In this document: piece by piece, positions 17,662-27,386 of the stretch
How the letters are laid out: each line of letters begins with the position of its first letter
Numbering within the stretch: the stretch's first letter is position 1
Program-made: the position numbers and the translations under genes
From: Tissierellia bacterium
GTDB lineage: Bacteria; Bacillota; Clostridia; Tissierellales; Peptoniphilaceae
NCBI GenBank assembly: GCA_012728295.1
Contig: JAAYFJ010000056.1
Span: forward strand, 1-56,000
DNA length: 56,000 nucleotides
Reading direction: 5' to 3'
The notes under the pieces: model-generated
Told to the model about the DNA's origin: nothing
Databases searched by the model: none
Seen by the model: only the letters and a program-made list of their open reading frames with translations

Positions 17662-19791
17662 ATGTCTCAGAAAGATAAAGAGTTTAAAGAAAAGAAAAAA
17701 CCAACTCTTAGTGAGTTGTTAATAGAAGCTGGTGAAGCGGCGAGAAAACCAATGACAGTTGCTCATAACAGGTTGATAGAAGAAAAATCACCTTATTTAT
17801 TGCATCATGCTTTTCAGCCTATAGATTGGTACCCTTGGGGAGAAGAGGCTTTTGAAACTGCAAGGCGCGAAAACAAACCTATATTTTTATCTATTGGATA
17901 TAGCACATGTCACTGGTGCCATGTTATGGCAAAAGAATCTTTTGAAGATCATATGATAGCACAAGAATTAAACCGTAATTTCATTTCCATTAAAGTTGAT
18001 ATGGAAGAAAGACCAGGTGTGGACAGAATTTATATGAAGATTGCTCAGGTTATGATTGGACAAGGTGGATGGCCTTTAAATTTGTTCTTAACACCTGATG
18101 GAAAGCCTTTTTATGCAGCGACTTATATTCCAAAGAGAACTAGTGGCGGTAGAGCGGGATTAATGACCATTTTGCCTCAATTAGCAGAAATGTGGGAAAA
18201 CGAGAAAGAAAAAATAGGTGACTCTGCCGATAAATTATATAAATTTATGGGTGATAATCTATTTGTAAATAAAGAAGGTACTGAATATGATGACGAACTG
18301 TTTAAAATAGCTTTTCAAGAATATGAAGAATCCTTTGACAAGGAATTTGGAGGATTTGGAGAAGCACCTAAGTTTCCAGCTCCTCAAAACATGGTATTTC
18401 TTATGGCGTATGACCACTATTATCCAGGAAATGGAGAAACAATGGTCAATAAGACATTAGAATCCATGTATAAAGGTGGGGTATACGACCATATAGGGGG
18501 AGGGTTCTTTAGATATAGCACAGACAGACAGTGGATGGTACCTCATTTTGAAAAAACACTATATGATAATGCTCTTTTAATCTACACTTATTCCCATGCG
18601 TATCATAGATATAAAAATCCGTTGTTCTTAGAAATTGCAAAATCAACTGCAGATTATCTACTTCGGGAATTACAAAACAAAGATGGTGGGTTTTACTCTG
18701 GGCAAGACGCAGATGTTGATGGGGTTGAGGGTGGTTTCTACTTACTTCATCCAAATGAAATAGACAATCTATTAAACGAAGATTCAAATATTTTCAAAGA
18801 AAGATATGGAGTTACAGAGGAAGGTCAATATAACGGTGGATCGATTCCACATATAGCCAATGAGAGCGGTAGTTTAACACCAGATAATCAAATGAAAGAA
18901 TTGCTTGAAAAGGTATATGAATATAGAAAAGCAAGACATTTTCTGTTTGTAGATGACAAGGTGCTAACAGGATGGAATGGATTGGCGATGTCTGCAATGG
19001 CAAAGCTTTATCAAGTTTCAGGTGAAGAGAAATACTTGTTGGCAGCTCAAAAGACCCACAGGTTTATATTGCGACATTTAAAAACTGAAAATGGTAGGCT
19101 AGCTGTAAGATACAGAAATAAGCACGTGTTAGAAGGTGGAACGCTTGAAGATTATGCATATTATGCATGGGGGCTGTTCACTATGTATCATGTGACTTTT
19201 AAAGCTGAATATTTAGTAGAGTTTAGAAAAATTACTGACATGGCAATAGAGCATTTTTTCGATAGAGAAAATGGGGGATTTTTCTTAACTTCGTCTGATG
19301 GTGAGCAACTTTTGTTTAGGGCCAAGGAAACGGCGGATGGAGCGTTGCCTTCAGGTAATAGTGTTTTATCTTGGTTATTATATAAACTAGCGACTTTAAC
19401 TAATATATTGGAATATCATGAGTTGGCAGAAATTCAGGCTAAGTTCTTAGCAACTGAAGTCAAACAATTCCCAATGAGCCATGGATTTGCACTAAGGGCT
19501 TTAATGACCAATTACTATCCCTCTAAGGAACTGCTATGTGCCACAAGAGACTTTGAAGATTTGCAAGAGTTAAAAGATTTCATGATGCGTAGAGCTCACC
19601 CCAGTATGACTGTGTTAGTTAAAACTGAAGCCAATGCCGAAACTCTAGCAAAAGTCGCACCATATGTTGAAGCTTATCCAATCTTTAGTAGAGGAGCAAA
19701 ACATTTTTACTATTTGTGTGAGCAAAGACGCTGTCACGATGGAGTGAGCGATATTGCCGATGTTGAAAGGCTTTATGCATTGGGTAAATAG
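17662..19791 (+). CDS. thioredoxin domain-containing protein of the YyaL/DUF255 family
   Basis: A 709-residue cytoplasmic protein. A thioredoxin-like domain (DUF255) with [22 protein letters not shown] carries the CXXC pair at Cys83 and Cys86 and is followed by [14 protein letters not shown]. The rest is an alpha/alpha-toroid like those of glycoside-processing enzymes ([55 protein letters not shown]). The family begins near [24 protein letters not shown], so about 33 residues here are an N-terminal extension. I chose the ATG after AAGGAGGATATA over an upstream GTG at 17638. Its biological function is not established. Confidence 0.9.
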   Translation: MSQKDKEFKEKKKPTLSELLIEAGEAARKPMTVAHNRLIEEKSPYLLHHAFQPIDWYPWGEEAFETARRENKPIFLSIGYSTCHWCHVMAKESFEDHMIAQELNRNFISIKVDMEERPGVDRIYMKIAQVMIGQGGWPLNLFLTPDGKPFYAATYIPKRTSGGRAGLMTILPQLAEMWENEKEKIGDSADKLYKFMGDNLFVNKEGTEYDDELFKIAFQEYEESFDKEFGGFGEAPKFPAPQNMVFLMAYDHYYPGNGETMVNKTLESMYKGGVYDHIGGGFFRYSTDRQWMVPHFEKTLYDNALLIYTYSHAYHRYKNPLFLEIAKSTADYLLRELQNKDGGFYSGQDADVDGVEGGFYLLHPNEIDNLLNEDSNIFKERYGVTEEGQYNGGSIPHIANESGSLTPDNQMKELLEKVYEYRKARHFLFVDDKVLTGWNGLAMSAMAKLYQVSGEEKYLLAAQKTHRFILRHLKTENGRLAVRYRNKHVLEGGTLEDYAYYAWGLFTMYHVTFKAEYLVEFRKITDMAIEHFFDRENGGFFLTSSDGEQLLFRAKETADGALPSGNSVLSWLLYKLATLTNILEYHELAEIQAKFLATEVKQFPMSHGFALRALMTNYYPSKELLCATRDFEDLQELKDFMMRRAHPSMTVLVKTEANAETLAKVAPYVEAYPIFSRGAKHFYYLCEQRRCHDGVSDIADVERLYALGK

Positions 19792-19844
19792 AAGTATAGA
19801 TATCGCTTAGCATTATCGTTGATTTAGCCAGGAAAGGGGGACCT

Positions 19845-20366
19845 ATGGACATAATTACAGCTATAATGACGCGTAGAAGTATAAGAAGGTATTCAAAAAG
19901 GGAAGTTTCAGAAGAGCAGGTAATGAAGATTGTTAAATCTGGCATGGCTGCACCTACTTCAATGGATAGAAGACCGTGCCATTTTATTGTAGTTAGAGAC
20001 AAGGAAAAGCTGGCAACTCTTTCTAGAGGGAATCAGTATGTGGGTATGATGAAAGATTCCCAAGGAGTAATATTGGTTTGCGGAGATAATAGTGTGGAAC
20101 CCACAAGAGAAAATATCTATATAGACTGCTCTGCTGCCATGGAAAATATGCTCCTTTGCACTCATGGAATGGGATTAGGTGGGGTTTGGTGTGGCATTAA
20201 CTCTACAACTGACTGGTATGGATATGTAATAAGAGAATTTAACCTACCTGAACACATTATTCCAGTGGGCCTAATGGTATTTGGTTATCCAGATGAGCAA
20301 AAACCAGCTAGGGATTTATGGGAAACTGAAAAGGTTCATATGGAAACGTGGAATAGTAAAAAATAA
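19845..20366 (+). CDS. nitroreductase-family protein
   Basis: A 173-residue FMN-dependent oxidoreductase. It starts with DIITAIMTRRSIRRYSKREVSEEQVMKIVKSGMAAPTSMDRRPCHFIVV, the conserved Arg-rich FMN phosphate-binding region, and ends with the family HIIPVGLMVFGYPDEQKPAR segment. The start follows AAAGGGGGACCT. The size fits the short anaerobe-type nitroreductases. Its substrate cannot be inferred. A TetR-family regulator gene starts 16 bases downstream and may control it. Confidence 0.9.
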   Translation: MDIITAIMTRRSIRRYSKREVSEEQVMKIVKSGMAAPTSMDRRPCHFIVVRDKEKLATLSRGNQYVGMMKDSQGVILVCGDNSVEPTRENIYIDCSAAMENMLLCTHGMGLGGVWCGINSTTDWYGYVIREFNLPEHIIPVGLMVFGYPDEQKPARDLWETEKVHMETWNSKK

Positions 20367-20382
20367 TGGGCTGGTGTTAATT

Positions 20383-20967
20383 GTGGAGAAAAAAGAATAT
20401 AAAAAATCAGTTGAGACAAGAGAAAAACTATTGAAAGCTTTGATTTCGTTAGTTAATGAAAAGGGATACGGAAATGTAAGTGTTCGGGATATTTGTGCAA
20501 GAGCTAATATCTCCAGCGGTTCTTTCTACTATCACTTTGGTTCAAAAGAAGCACTGGTCATGGAGGCGTACTTTAGGTTAGATAGGTTGCTGACAGATGA
20601 TATGGTGAAAAAATATGATGAACTACAGCCTATGGAAGCTATTAATGAACTGATGGAAATGCAAATCAATTTTGTAGAAACGGAAATTAAAGATTTAATA
20701 AAAGACTATTATAGAGTCCTTTTAGAAGGTGGAGATATTTCTGCTTTTAGCAAGGAAAGAATATATTATTCTGTTATAAAAAAACAGGCTTCGCGCATTT
20801 TAGAACTCAATATGGTAAAAAATAACATGAGTTCAGAAGAGCTGACGGATTACCTATTAAGGTTTTTAAGAGGATTAATAATGGATTGGGCGATTAATAA
20901 TTTTAGATATAGTTTAATAGATCAATATAAAGATGATTACAAGATAATGATAAATGGTTTACTATAA
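20383..20967 (+). CDS. TetR/AcrR-family transcriptional regulator
   Basis: A 195-residue repressor. The N-terminal HTH is TREKLLKALISLVNEKGYGNVSVRDICARANISSGSFYYHFGSKEALV, with the diagnostic GSFYYHFGSKE turn. The C-terminal ligand domain ends in LRGLIMDWAINNFRYSLID. I chose the GTG at 20383, seven bases after GGTG, because an upstream frame extension overlaps the nitroreductase gene. It faces degV across a shared terminator. A perfect 27-base inverted repeat in the degV promoter region is a candidate operator for it. Confidence 0.9.
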   Translation: MEKKEYKKSVETREKLLKALISLVNEKGYGNVSVRDICARANISSGSFYYHFGSKEALVMEAYFRLDRLLTDDMVKKYDELQPMEAINELMEMQINFVETEIKDLIKDYYRVLLEGGDISAFSKERIYYSVIKKQASRILELNMVKNNMSSEELTDYLLRFLRGLIMDWAINNFRYSLIDQYKDDYKIMINGLL

Positions 20968-20969
20968 AA

Positions 20970-21003
20970 AAAGACTCTCCTGAAATATGGAGAGTTTTTT
21001 TTA
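20970..21003 (+). terminator. terminator after the TetR gene
   Basis: ACTCTCC (20974-20980) and GGAGAGT (20989-20995) form a seven-pair stem followed by a run of seven or more T. A-rich sequence on the other side makes it usable for the convergent degV gene too. Confidence 0.88.
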
Positions 21004-21009
21004 GGGGAA

Positions 21010-21866
21010 CTAAACTTGTGTATCAGCTATTATGCCAACGACAAAAGTATCTGGTCCGACGTGACAGACAACGCTGACAGGCAATTCATCACAAGTGATT
21101 TCATGATTTGGGAAAGCTTTTTGAACCATTTCTTTCCATTCCATGCCTTTATTGTAATCACCAGAATAGGCAACTGATATTATCGTAGGCAAATCCTTAA
21201 AAGTGTTATCTAAATCGTGTTGTATTGCTTCTATCATGGCATTTTTTGCATTTTTTATCCCTCTAACTTTTTTTATTGCATCTAGTTCTTCGCCACGATA
21301 ATAGAGTATTGGTTTTAGATTTAGCAAGTTACCAATGGCAGCCATAGATGGGGAAACCCTTCCACCTTTTTTAAATATGTGAGGTTGCCTACAGAAACAT
21401 ATATTATTCCGTTGGTAGATTCCAGCTCCAATACTTCTTTTACTTTTTCTACACCAAATCCTTCTTGCCTTAGTTTTACAGCTTTTATTACGGAATGGTG
21501 CAACGTGATAGATATCCTACGGTTATCCACAACTTGAACTCTACCATTATAGGATTTTGCAAATGTTTGAGCAGCTTCACAGGAGTTGCTTAAACGCGAA
21601 GACATCGGAATGTGCAAAATCGCTTCATGTGTGATTAATAGCTTATCCCACAGGGATATTAAGTCTCCAGGAGAAGGTAAAGATGTTGATATTTCAGCAT
21701 CTTGTTCTTGTATAACATAGAATTCTTCTTTTGTAATATCCACATCTTCAAGATAAGTTTTTCCGTCAATAAAAAAAGGCATTGGCACCATGTGTATATC
21801 TAATTCTGTCGCCTCCTTAGCGGTGATTCCGCTATTGGTATCCGTTGTGATTGCAAATTTTTTCAT
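21010..21866 (-). CDS. DegV-family fatty-acid-binding protein, in two frames joined at a possible -1 frameshift site
   Basis: DegV proteins bind fatty acids and, with fatty acid kinase, feed exogenous fatty acids to lipid synthesis. The first frame (stop at 21321) starts MKKFAITTDTNSGITAKEA and runs to LTYLKK. The family continues with GGRVSPSMAAIGNLLNLKPIL, but that is encoded one base back in the -1 frame, which runs to 21010 and ends with CHVGPDTFVVG. Joining the frames at the A_AAA_AAG heptamer (21372-21366) gives 285 residues, the usual family length. Either a one-base loss from a run of seven A broke the gene (or is a sequence error), or -1 slippage restores it. The start follows AAAGGAACCGAT. 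Confidence 0.82.
21366..21372 (-). other. A_AAA_AAG slippery heptamer in degV
   Basis: On the minus strand the zero frame reads TTA AAA AAG GTG. The heptamer A AAA AAG is the canonical -1 frameshift site, as in Escherichia coli dnaX. A -1 slip continues as GGT GGA AGG GTT TCC (GGRVS), exactly the family sequence. Small inverted repeats (GGAA/TTCC and ATGG/CCAT) lie downstream, but I see no strong stimulatory fold. Confidence 0.6.
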
Positions 21867-21882
21867 ATCGGTTCCTTTCTAA

Positions 21883-21909
21883 ATAAAATAGAACAATGTT
21901 CTATTTTAT
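21883..21909. promoter_or_regulatory. 27-base perfect inverted repeat, probable operator at the degV promoter
   Basis: ATAAAATAGAACA (21883-21895) and TGTTCTATTTTAT (21897-21909) are exact reverse complements around a single A. On the minus strand the repeat lies just downstream of the -10, over the likely transcription start, an ideal repressor position. The neighbouring TetR-family protein is the obvious candidate binder. Confidence 0.75.
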
Positions 21910-21910
21910 G

Positions 21911-21939
21911 AGTATAGCTTGTTTTATATGGTTTGTCAA
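21911..21939 (-). promoter_or_regulatory. sigma-A promoter of degV
   Basis: On the minus strand TTGACA (21939-21934) and TATACT (21916-21911) are separated by exactly 17 bases. The inverted repeat at 21883-21909 begins one base after the -10. Confidence 0.85.
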
Positions 21940-22096
21940 CAAAAATTAAGACTGTAGTGCTAATTCTATAATATGGCGTAAATATGCATTTTGTGATAAA
22001 CTTAATGGTATGTAACTTTAATTATTGAACATACCTTTATGCTAATCTAGTATTTTATACTATATTTAAGATCGTATAATAGAAAGAGGATATATT

Positions 22097-23002
22097 TTGG
22101 AGTCGAGAGTTAACAATGTAAAGAGAGTATTGACAGTATTAATAATGGGAGTAATAGCCTACGGTGGATTAACCATGATGCCTTTAGCTTTAATGGTGAT
22201 TCCTGGTCTGCTAATAATGCAGTGGATGGCTGGAGAGAAGAGCTTAGCTGTGGCTTCGGTGGTGTCCATGGGAGTTGCGGCAGGATTTTGGAACTTACTG
22301 CACTTAGCAATAATCTTTGGGCCACTAACCATATGGCTTATTTACACAGTATCTACAAAAAAATCAGGGCTGATGATATATTTAGGGGGAGTGTTCTTCT
22401 CTATTTTTGGTGTGGTTGCATGGTTAAGCTGGGTTTCTGGTGGAATTGGCAGTGTGGATTTAAAAGGGTCTTTTGATGCCGTATTAAAATTGCAACAAGA
22501 GAACATGGAAGCTGCTGGACTAAATGTAGTGGATGTCGAGAGAACTATGGAGGTATTGCGAGCAGGGGCAAGTCTACTTCATTTATACTTGCCATCTACG
22601 CTTATCATTTATGGATTGTCATTGCCGTATATTTCTCTAGTTATCGCAGGTAGAGCTTTGCTAAAAAGAGGAATTGTTATTTTTCAACCTGCCAGTTTCT
22701 TTCTATTTAAATTACCTCCTAATATAGTTCCGGGAACGGTAGTGACTTTTATAGGATTTTTGTTATTGAAGTCATTTATGGGAGATTTAGGTTCTGTAGT
22801 ATTAGTGAATTTAATTGCTATTTTCAGTTTTTTATTTTTGATTCAAGGATTGTCTGTGGTAGATTTTTGGATTACTTCAAAAGGCGGCAAAAGAATGGTC
22901 AAAGTACTGGCTGTAACTTTTTGTATTATTATGCCATTGCTAAATATTACGGTTATTATTATTGGCTTTATTGACAGTGCTTTTAATTTAAGAAAAATAT
23001 AA
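22097..23002 (+). CDS. DUF2232 (YybS-like) membrane protein
   Basis: A 301-residue polytopic membrane protein with about eight hydrophobic segments. Its sequence pattern and its place directly before gdpP, rplI and dnaB match Bacillus subtilis yybS (DUF2232). The start is a TTG eight bases after AGAGG; a TATAAT at 22075-22080 may be its -10. The biochemical role is not known. Conserved linkage with GdpP suggests an envelope or signalling function, which is inference. Confidence 0.85.
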   Translation: MESRVNNVKRVLTVLIMGVIAYGGLTMMPLALMVIPGLLIMQWMAGEKSLAVASVVSMGVAAGFWNLLHLAIIFGPLTIWLIYTVSTKKSGLMIYLGGVFFSIFGVVAWLSWVSGGIGSVDLKGSFDAVLKLQQENMEAAGLNVVDVERTMEVLRAGASLLHLYLPSTLIIYGLSLPYISLVIAGRALLKRGIVIFQPASFFLFKLPPNIVPGTVVTFIGFLLLKSFMGDLGSVVLVNLIAIFSFLFLIQGLSVVDFWITSKGGKRMVKVLAVTFCIIMPLLNITVIIIGFIDSAFNLRKI

Positions 23003-23014
23003 TGGAGAAAGCAT

Positions 23015-25000
23015 ATGAATAGAAGGTTTATAACGGATAAAAGCAAAATCTTATTATTGATGTTTGGAAGCTTTGCTGTTTTTGCCCTCAGTTTTGCATA
23101 TCCTACATTTGGAAAATTGGCAATTATTATTTGGATAGGCCTACTAATATTTGCATATGTAGACAGTAATAAATTGCGTTCAAAGGGTATTATGAGCGAT
23201 GAGCAAATATATAAGCTATTAGATACCACAACTAAAAACGCAGTATTTCAAATGCCATTTCCATTGACGGTAATAGATGAGAACAATGAGGTGATTTGGT
23301 ATAATACTCCATTTATAGACTTGACTGGGAATAAGCAAATGGTGGGAATCAGCTTAAAAAAATTGATGCCTGATTTTCCTAAGAGCTTTATAGATGATAG
23401 TACTTTGTTTTCTAACTTCTTTTATAAGGGAAAATGGTATAGGGTTTTCAAACACCATATTGATACAGAGAAATCCCCTGATCTACCTAAAAAGGCCTTA
23501 ATTTTGTATTGGGTTGAAGACACGGAATATCGCGAATTAAAGTTGAGAATGGAAAATGAATACGTATCATGTATAACGCTAATAGTTGATAATTACGATG
23601 AGGTAAGAAGCAGTACACCGGATAGTTCTAGACCATTGGTTATGGCTGAAATTGACTCTGTTATAAACGCATATTTTTCACAATTTAACGCTATGGTAAG
23701 AAAGTATGAAAGCGATAGGTATCTAGTTTTAGTTGAGATGCAATATTTAGCAGAAATTATTTCTAGAAGATTTGATATCCTTGATGAAATGAGAGAATTG
23801 AATCTGGGAAATAAAATACCTATAACGCTTTCTATTGGAGTAGCACAAAACTTTTTATCTCCAATTGAGAGTTCTAAGGAATCGGTAGCAGCAGTAGAAG
23901 TTGCCTTAGGTCGTGGTGGAGATCAAGCTGTAGTAAAAAAAGAGGGAACTTATCAGTACTTTGGGGGCAAGTCAAAGGCGGTAGAAAAGCGGAATAAGGT
24001 TAAGGCCAGGGTTATTGCAGATGCGCTTCGTGGGCTGATAGATCAGGCAGACCATGTATTTATTATGGGTCATAAAAACCCGGATATGGATGCCATAGGA
24101 TCGGGTATAGGTATTTGGAGGGCGGTTGCCAATAGGAATAAAGCTGGATATATCGTCCTTAATAGCAGCAACCCATCTATTGAGAATTTATTAAAACGTA
24201 TGGCAATAGAGGAGCCGGGGCTAGGCAAGTATTTTATTAATGGAGAAACTGCTATAGATTTATTGGGGGAAAATGACTTACTAATAATGATGGATCACCA
24301 CCAGGCTAGTTTTTCTGAGGAGCCAAAGCTTGTGGACATTATTGGTCAGGTAGTGATATTAGATCACCATAGAAGAGGTGAAGATATTGTAAAGAACCCT
24401 ATACTAATGTATTTGGAGCCTTATGCATCTTCAACTTCAGAACTGGTTACAGAAATATTGTCATATATGGAAGATGACCATCAGTTGACTAAATTTGAAG
24501 CGGATGCCTTAATGGCCGGTATAATGGTGGATACAAAAGATTTCACTTACCAAACGGGGGTTAGGACATTTGAAGCTGCTGCTATGTTAAAAAGAGCAGG
24601 GGCTGATATGGCGGCTGTTAAACAGCTGTTTTGCGATGACCTTGAAACTTTTAGACTAAGATCTTCTGCTATACAAAGTGCTGAAATATATAGAGACCAT
24701 ATGGCAATAGCTTGGATAAGAGATGTTAGACACGACTCTATATTAATAGCTGCTCAAGCAGCTGATGATTTATTACATTTCAATGGTATTTTAGCTTCTT
24801 TTGTAATAGCTAAGTTACAAAATGGGGTTCATATATCAGGAAGATCTACTGGTGAGATAAGTGTTCAGTTAATTCTGGAAAAACTTGGCGGAGGGGGACA
24901 TTTAACCTCTGCAGGAGTTCAGCTTAAAGATATCGATGTGGAACAGGCAAAAGAACGTTTGATAAGGGCTATAGATGAATATAAGAAGGAGGAAAACTAA
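23015..25000 (+). CDS. gdpP: cyclic-di-AMP phosphodiesterase GdpP
   Basis: Membrane-bound enzyme of 661 residues that hydrolyses c-di-AMP. Two N-terminal membrane helices (about 11-50) are followed by a PAS domain ([22 protein letters not shown]), a degenerate GGDEF domain, and the DHH domain with [26 protein letters not shown] and [15 protein letters not shown]1 domain ending in [14 protein letters not shown] closes it. Catalytic Asp/His residues are present. The start follows ATGGAGAAAGCAT, and the stop overlaps the rplI start by one base. Order yybS-gdpP-rplI-dnaB is conserved in Firmicutes. Confidence 0.95.
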   Translation: MNRRFITDKSKILLLMFGSFAVFALSFAYPTFGKLAIIIWIGLLIFAYVDSNKLRSKGIMSDEQIYKLLDTTTKNAVFQMPFPLTVIDENNEVIWYNTPFIDLTGNKQMVGISLKKLMPDFPKSFIDDSTLFSNFFYKGKWYRVFKHHIDTEKSPDLPKKALILYWVEDTEYRELKLRMENEYVSCITLIVDNYDEVRSSTPDSSRPLVMAEIDSVINAYFSQFNAMVRKYESDRYLVLVEMQYLAEIISRRFDILDEMRELNLGNKIPITLSIGVAQNFLSPIESSKESVAAVEVALGRGGDQAVVKKEGTYQYFGGKSKAVEKRNKVKARVIADALRGLIDQADHVFIMGHKNPDMDAIGSGIGIWRAVANRNKAGYIVLNSSNPSIENLLKRMAIEEPGLGKYFINGETAIDLLGENDLLIMMDHHQASFSEEPKLVDIIGQVVILDHHRRGEDIVKNPILMYLEPYASSTSELVTEILSYMEDDHQLTKFEADALMAGIMVDTKDFTYQTGVRTFEAAAMLKRAGADMAAVKQLFCDDLETFRLRSSAIQSAEIYRDHMAIAWIRDVRHDSILIAAQAADDLLHFNGILASFVIAKLQNGVHISGRSTGEISVQLILEKLGGGGHLTSAGVQLKDIDVEQAKERLIRAIDEYKKEEN

Positions 25001-25443
25001 TGAAAGTGATATTGATAAAAGATGTTAAAGGTTTGGGTAAAGCGGGAGAACTGGTCAATGCAAAAGACGGTTATGCTAGAAATATGCTATTTCCCAGAGG
25101 ATTGGCAATTGAGGCAACAGATGAGAATTTGAACAAGTGGGAAACAGAACAAGCAACTTTACGTGCAGAGGAAGCTAAAAGACGTGCAGAGGCAGAGGTG
25201 TTAAAGGAGAAGCTAGAATCTAAGGGGCTCAAAGTTCAAGGGAAAGGCGGCTCTGCAGGCAGATTATTTGGTTCTATTACATCTGCGGATATTGCCAAGT
25301 CTTTGAAAGCTGAATTTGGATTAGATATAGACAAACGAAAAATTGAATTAAAAGAGCCTATAAAAACCACAGGAAAATATACTGTTGAAGTAAGAGTATA
25401 TCCAGAGATGACAGCTACTTTAGCCGTAGAAATTTTCATATAG
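25000..25443 (+). CDS. rplI: 50S ribosomal protein L9
   Basis: Ribosomal large-subunit protein of 147 residues. The N-terminal domain [36 protein letters not shown] is diagnostic. A long charged connecting helix (about 43-75) and the C-terminal rRNA-binding domain ([16 protein letters not shown]) follow. It overlaps gdpP by one base and has AGAAGGAGG upstream, so it is translated as part of the same operon. Confidence 0.98.
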   Translation: MKVILIKDVKGLGKAGELVNAKDGYARNMLFPRGLAIEATDENLNKWETEQATLRAEEAKRRAEAEVLKEKLESKGLKVQGKGGSAGRLFGSITSADIAKSLKAEFGLDIDKRKIELKEPIKTTGKYTVEVRVYPEMTATLAVEIFI

Positions 25444-25458
25444 AATAAAGGAGATAAT

Positions 25459-26790
25459 ATGGAAGGGCAACTTGTAGGTCGTATCCCACCGCATAGTTTG
25501 GAAATGGAGCAAAGCGTTCTTGGGGCAATGCTATTAGATTCTGAGGCCATTAACACTGCTGTGGAACAATTGAAAATTGAGGATTTCTATAGGCAAGCCC
25601 ATGGTAAAATATTTGAAGCGATGGTTAGGCTCTATAGCAGAGGAGAACCAGTAGACATGCTATTAGTAATCGAAGAGCTAAGGCGAATGGATATGCTAGA
25701 AGCAGTCGGTGGACTATCCTATATAGCCAGTTTAAGTGGTATGGTATTATCTATTTCAAATATTTCACGCTATTGCAAGGTGGTACGTGAAAAAGCTACT
25801 TTAAGGCATCTTATTAAAGGTAGTGACGAAATAATGAACGCCTGCTTTAAAGATGAAGATCCTGTGGATAATGTAGTGGAGAGAGCGGAGCAAATAGTGT
25901 TTAACATTTCTCAGCATGCCCACAGCACGGAACTTACACCAATATCTGATGTACTTGTTTCGAACTATGCCACCATGGAAGCTAGGGCAGGACAGAAAGG
26001 ATCTTTAACAGGCGTAACAACTGGATTTCGTGATTTAGATAGAATGATTTCAGGGTTACAGAAATCTGATTTAATTCTCCTGGCTGCAAGACCTTCAATG
26101 GGGAAAACAGCTCTAATGCTGAACATGGCATCTAATGCAGCTATTAAAGGTGAGGCGAAAGTGGCCATTTTTTCATTGGAAATGAGCAAAGAACAGTTAG
26201 TTCAAAGGCTTATTTCTGCCATATCTCATGTAGATTTACAATCTATAATAACTGCTGATTTAGAGCCGAATCAATGGGAAGATATAGTTAGAACTATTAC
26301 AGCTTTGCAGCAAACGGACATATATATCGACGATACTGCTGGTATAACACCAACTGAACTAAAGGCGAAATGTAGAAGGATGAAAGCTCAACACGGCTTG
26401 GATTTAATCGTGCTTGACTACCTGCAATTAATGGAGACTGATGGAAGATCTGAAAACAGACAGCAAGAAATCACAAAGATATCCAGACAACTCAAGGGCA
26501 TTGCCAAGGAGCTGAATGTACCCCTAATTGCATTGTCGCAGTTATCGAGGGCTCCAGAGCAAAGAGCGGATCATAGACCTATAATGTCAGACTTAAGGGA
26601 ATCGGGCGCTATTGAGCAGGATGCAGACATTGTAATGATGCTATTTCGTGACGAAGTATATAATAAAGAAACGGCAGTTCCTGGGATTGCGGAACTGATT
26701 ATTACAAAACATAGAAATGGACCTATAGGGACGGTAAACCTAACTTTCTTAGGTCAATTTACAAAATTTGCAAATTACGAGGCGCCATAA
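25459..26790 (+). CDS. dnaB: replicative DNA helicase DnaB
   Basis: Hexameric helicase that unwinds the replication fork (named DnaC in Bacillus). Of 443 residues, the N-terminal DnaB domain begins GRIPPHSLEMEQSVLGAMLLD. The RecA-like domain has Walker A ARPSMGKTALM, Walker B LDLIVLDYLQLM, and the hexamer motifs LSQLSRAPEQR and SDLRESGAIEQDADIV. The start follows AAAGGAGATAAT. The next gene begins on its last base. No intein or insertion interrupts it. Confidence 0.97.
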   Translation: MEGQLVGRIPPHSLEMEQSVLGAMLLDSEAINTAVEQLKIEDFYRQAHGKIFEAMVRLYSRGEPVDMLLVIEELRRMDMLEAVGGLSYIASLSGMVLSISNISRYCKVVREKATLRHLIKGSDEIMNACFKDEDPVDNVVERAEQIVFNISQHAHSTELTPISDVLVSNYATMEARAGQKGSLTGVTTGFRDLDRMISGLQKSDLILLAARPSMGKTALMLNMASNAAIKGEAKVAIFSLEMSKEQLVQRLISAISHVDLQSIITADLEPNQWEDIVRTITALQQTDIYIDDTAGITPTELKAKCRRMKAQHGLDLIVLDYLQLMETDGRSENRQQEITKISRQLKGIAKELNVPLIALSQLSRAPEQRADHRPIMSDLRESGAIEQDADIVMMLFRDEVYNKETAVPGIAELIITKHRNGPIGTVNLTFLGQFTKFANYEAP

Positions 26791-27386
26791 TGATAACTTT
26801 ATATATAGATAACTACGCAATTGCTCCCATGGAGCGAGAACATATTGACAGTATGATGAACTGGGGAAAGCATGATGATCCCATGATGTTATGCTACAAT
26901 TTTCCGTATAGACAAAAAGAAGAGTTGGATGCATGGTTTAAAATGAAAACGGGACCATGGAATAACAGGTATTTTTCCATTATTAGAGAAGATCAAACCT
27001 TAGGCTATTTAGGTCTAAAAAAGATAGATTTTCGCTATAGAGTGTGTGAATTAGGACTTGTAATTAATCCTGATTTTATGGGCTATGGAATTGGCAGTAA
27101 AGTGCTTCACTTGTTTTTACGTCACTATTTTTTCGACTTAAACATGTCCAAAATAAAGTTGACAGTGGCAGTGGCCAATGAAAGGGCTCAAGCACTTTAT
27201 AAAAACGAAGGGTTTCGCCAATTGAAAAAGAGGTGGGTAAGCTTTGAGCCAGATGTTGAGGAATCACTATTAGTGGACAGACCTCATTTGAGGAAGTGGT
27301 TTGGCAAGTGGCAAGAAGAGTGCTATGACATGATATTATTAAGGTCGCATTTTGTTGAATTAATTAGAGCCAGGGGGGAATCGTAA
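26790..27386 (+). CDS. GNAT-family N-acetyltransferase
   Basis: A 198-residue acetyltransferase of the GNAT fold. The acetyl-CoA-binding motif A is INPDFMGYGIGSKVLHLFL, followed by VAVANERAQALYKNEGF. The C-terminal 50 residues are an extension that I cannot assign. It lies between dnaB and a dnaD-like gene with one-base overlaps on both sides (TAATG), so it is expressed with replication genes. Its substrate, protein or small molecule, is unknown. Confidence 0.85.
   Translation: MITLYIDNYAIAPMEREHIDSMMNWGKHDDPMMLCYNFPYRQKEELDAWFKMKTGPWNNRYFSIIREDQTLGYLGLKKIDFRYRVCELGLVINPDFMGYGIGSKVLHLFLRHYFFDLNMSKIKLTVAVANERAQALYKNEGFRQLKKRWVSFEPDVEESLLVDRPHLRKWFGKWQEECYDMILLRSHFVELIRARGES

Noticed and set aside
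21010-21345. A separate 111-residue gene from the second part of degV
   Set aside because: It lacks a ribosome site and encodes exactly the C-terminal half of DegV continuing from the preceding frame.
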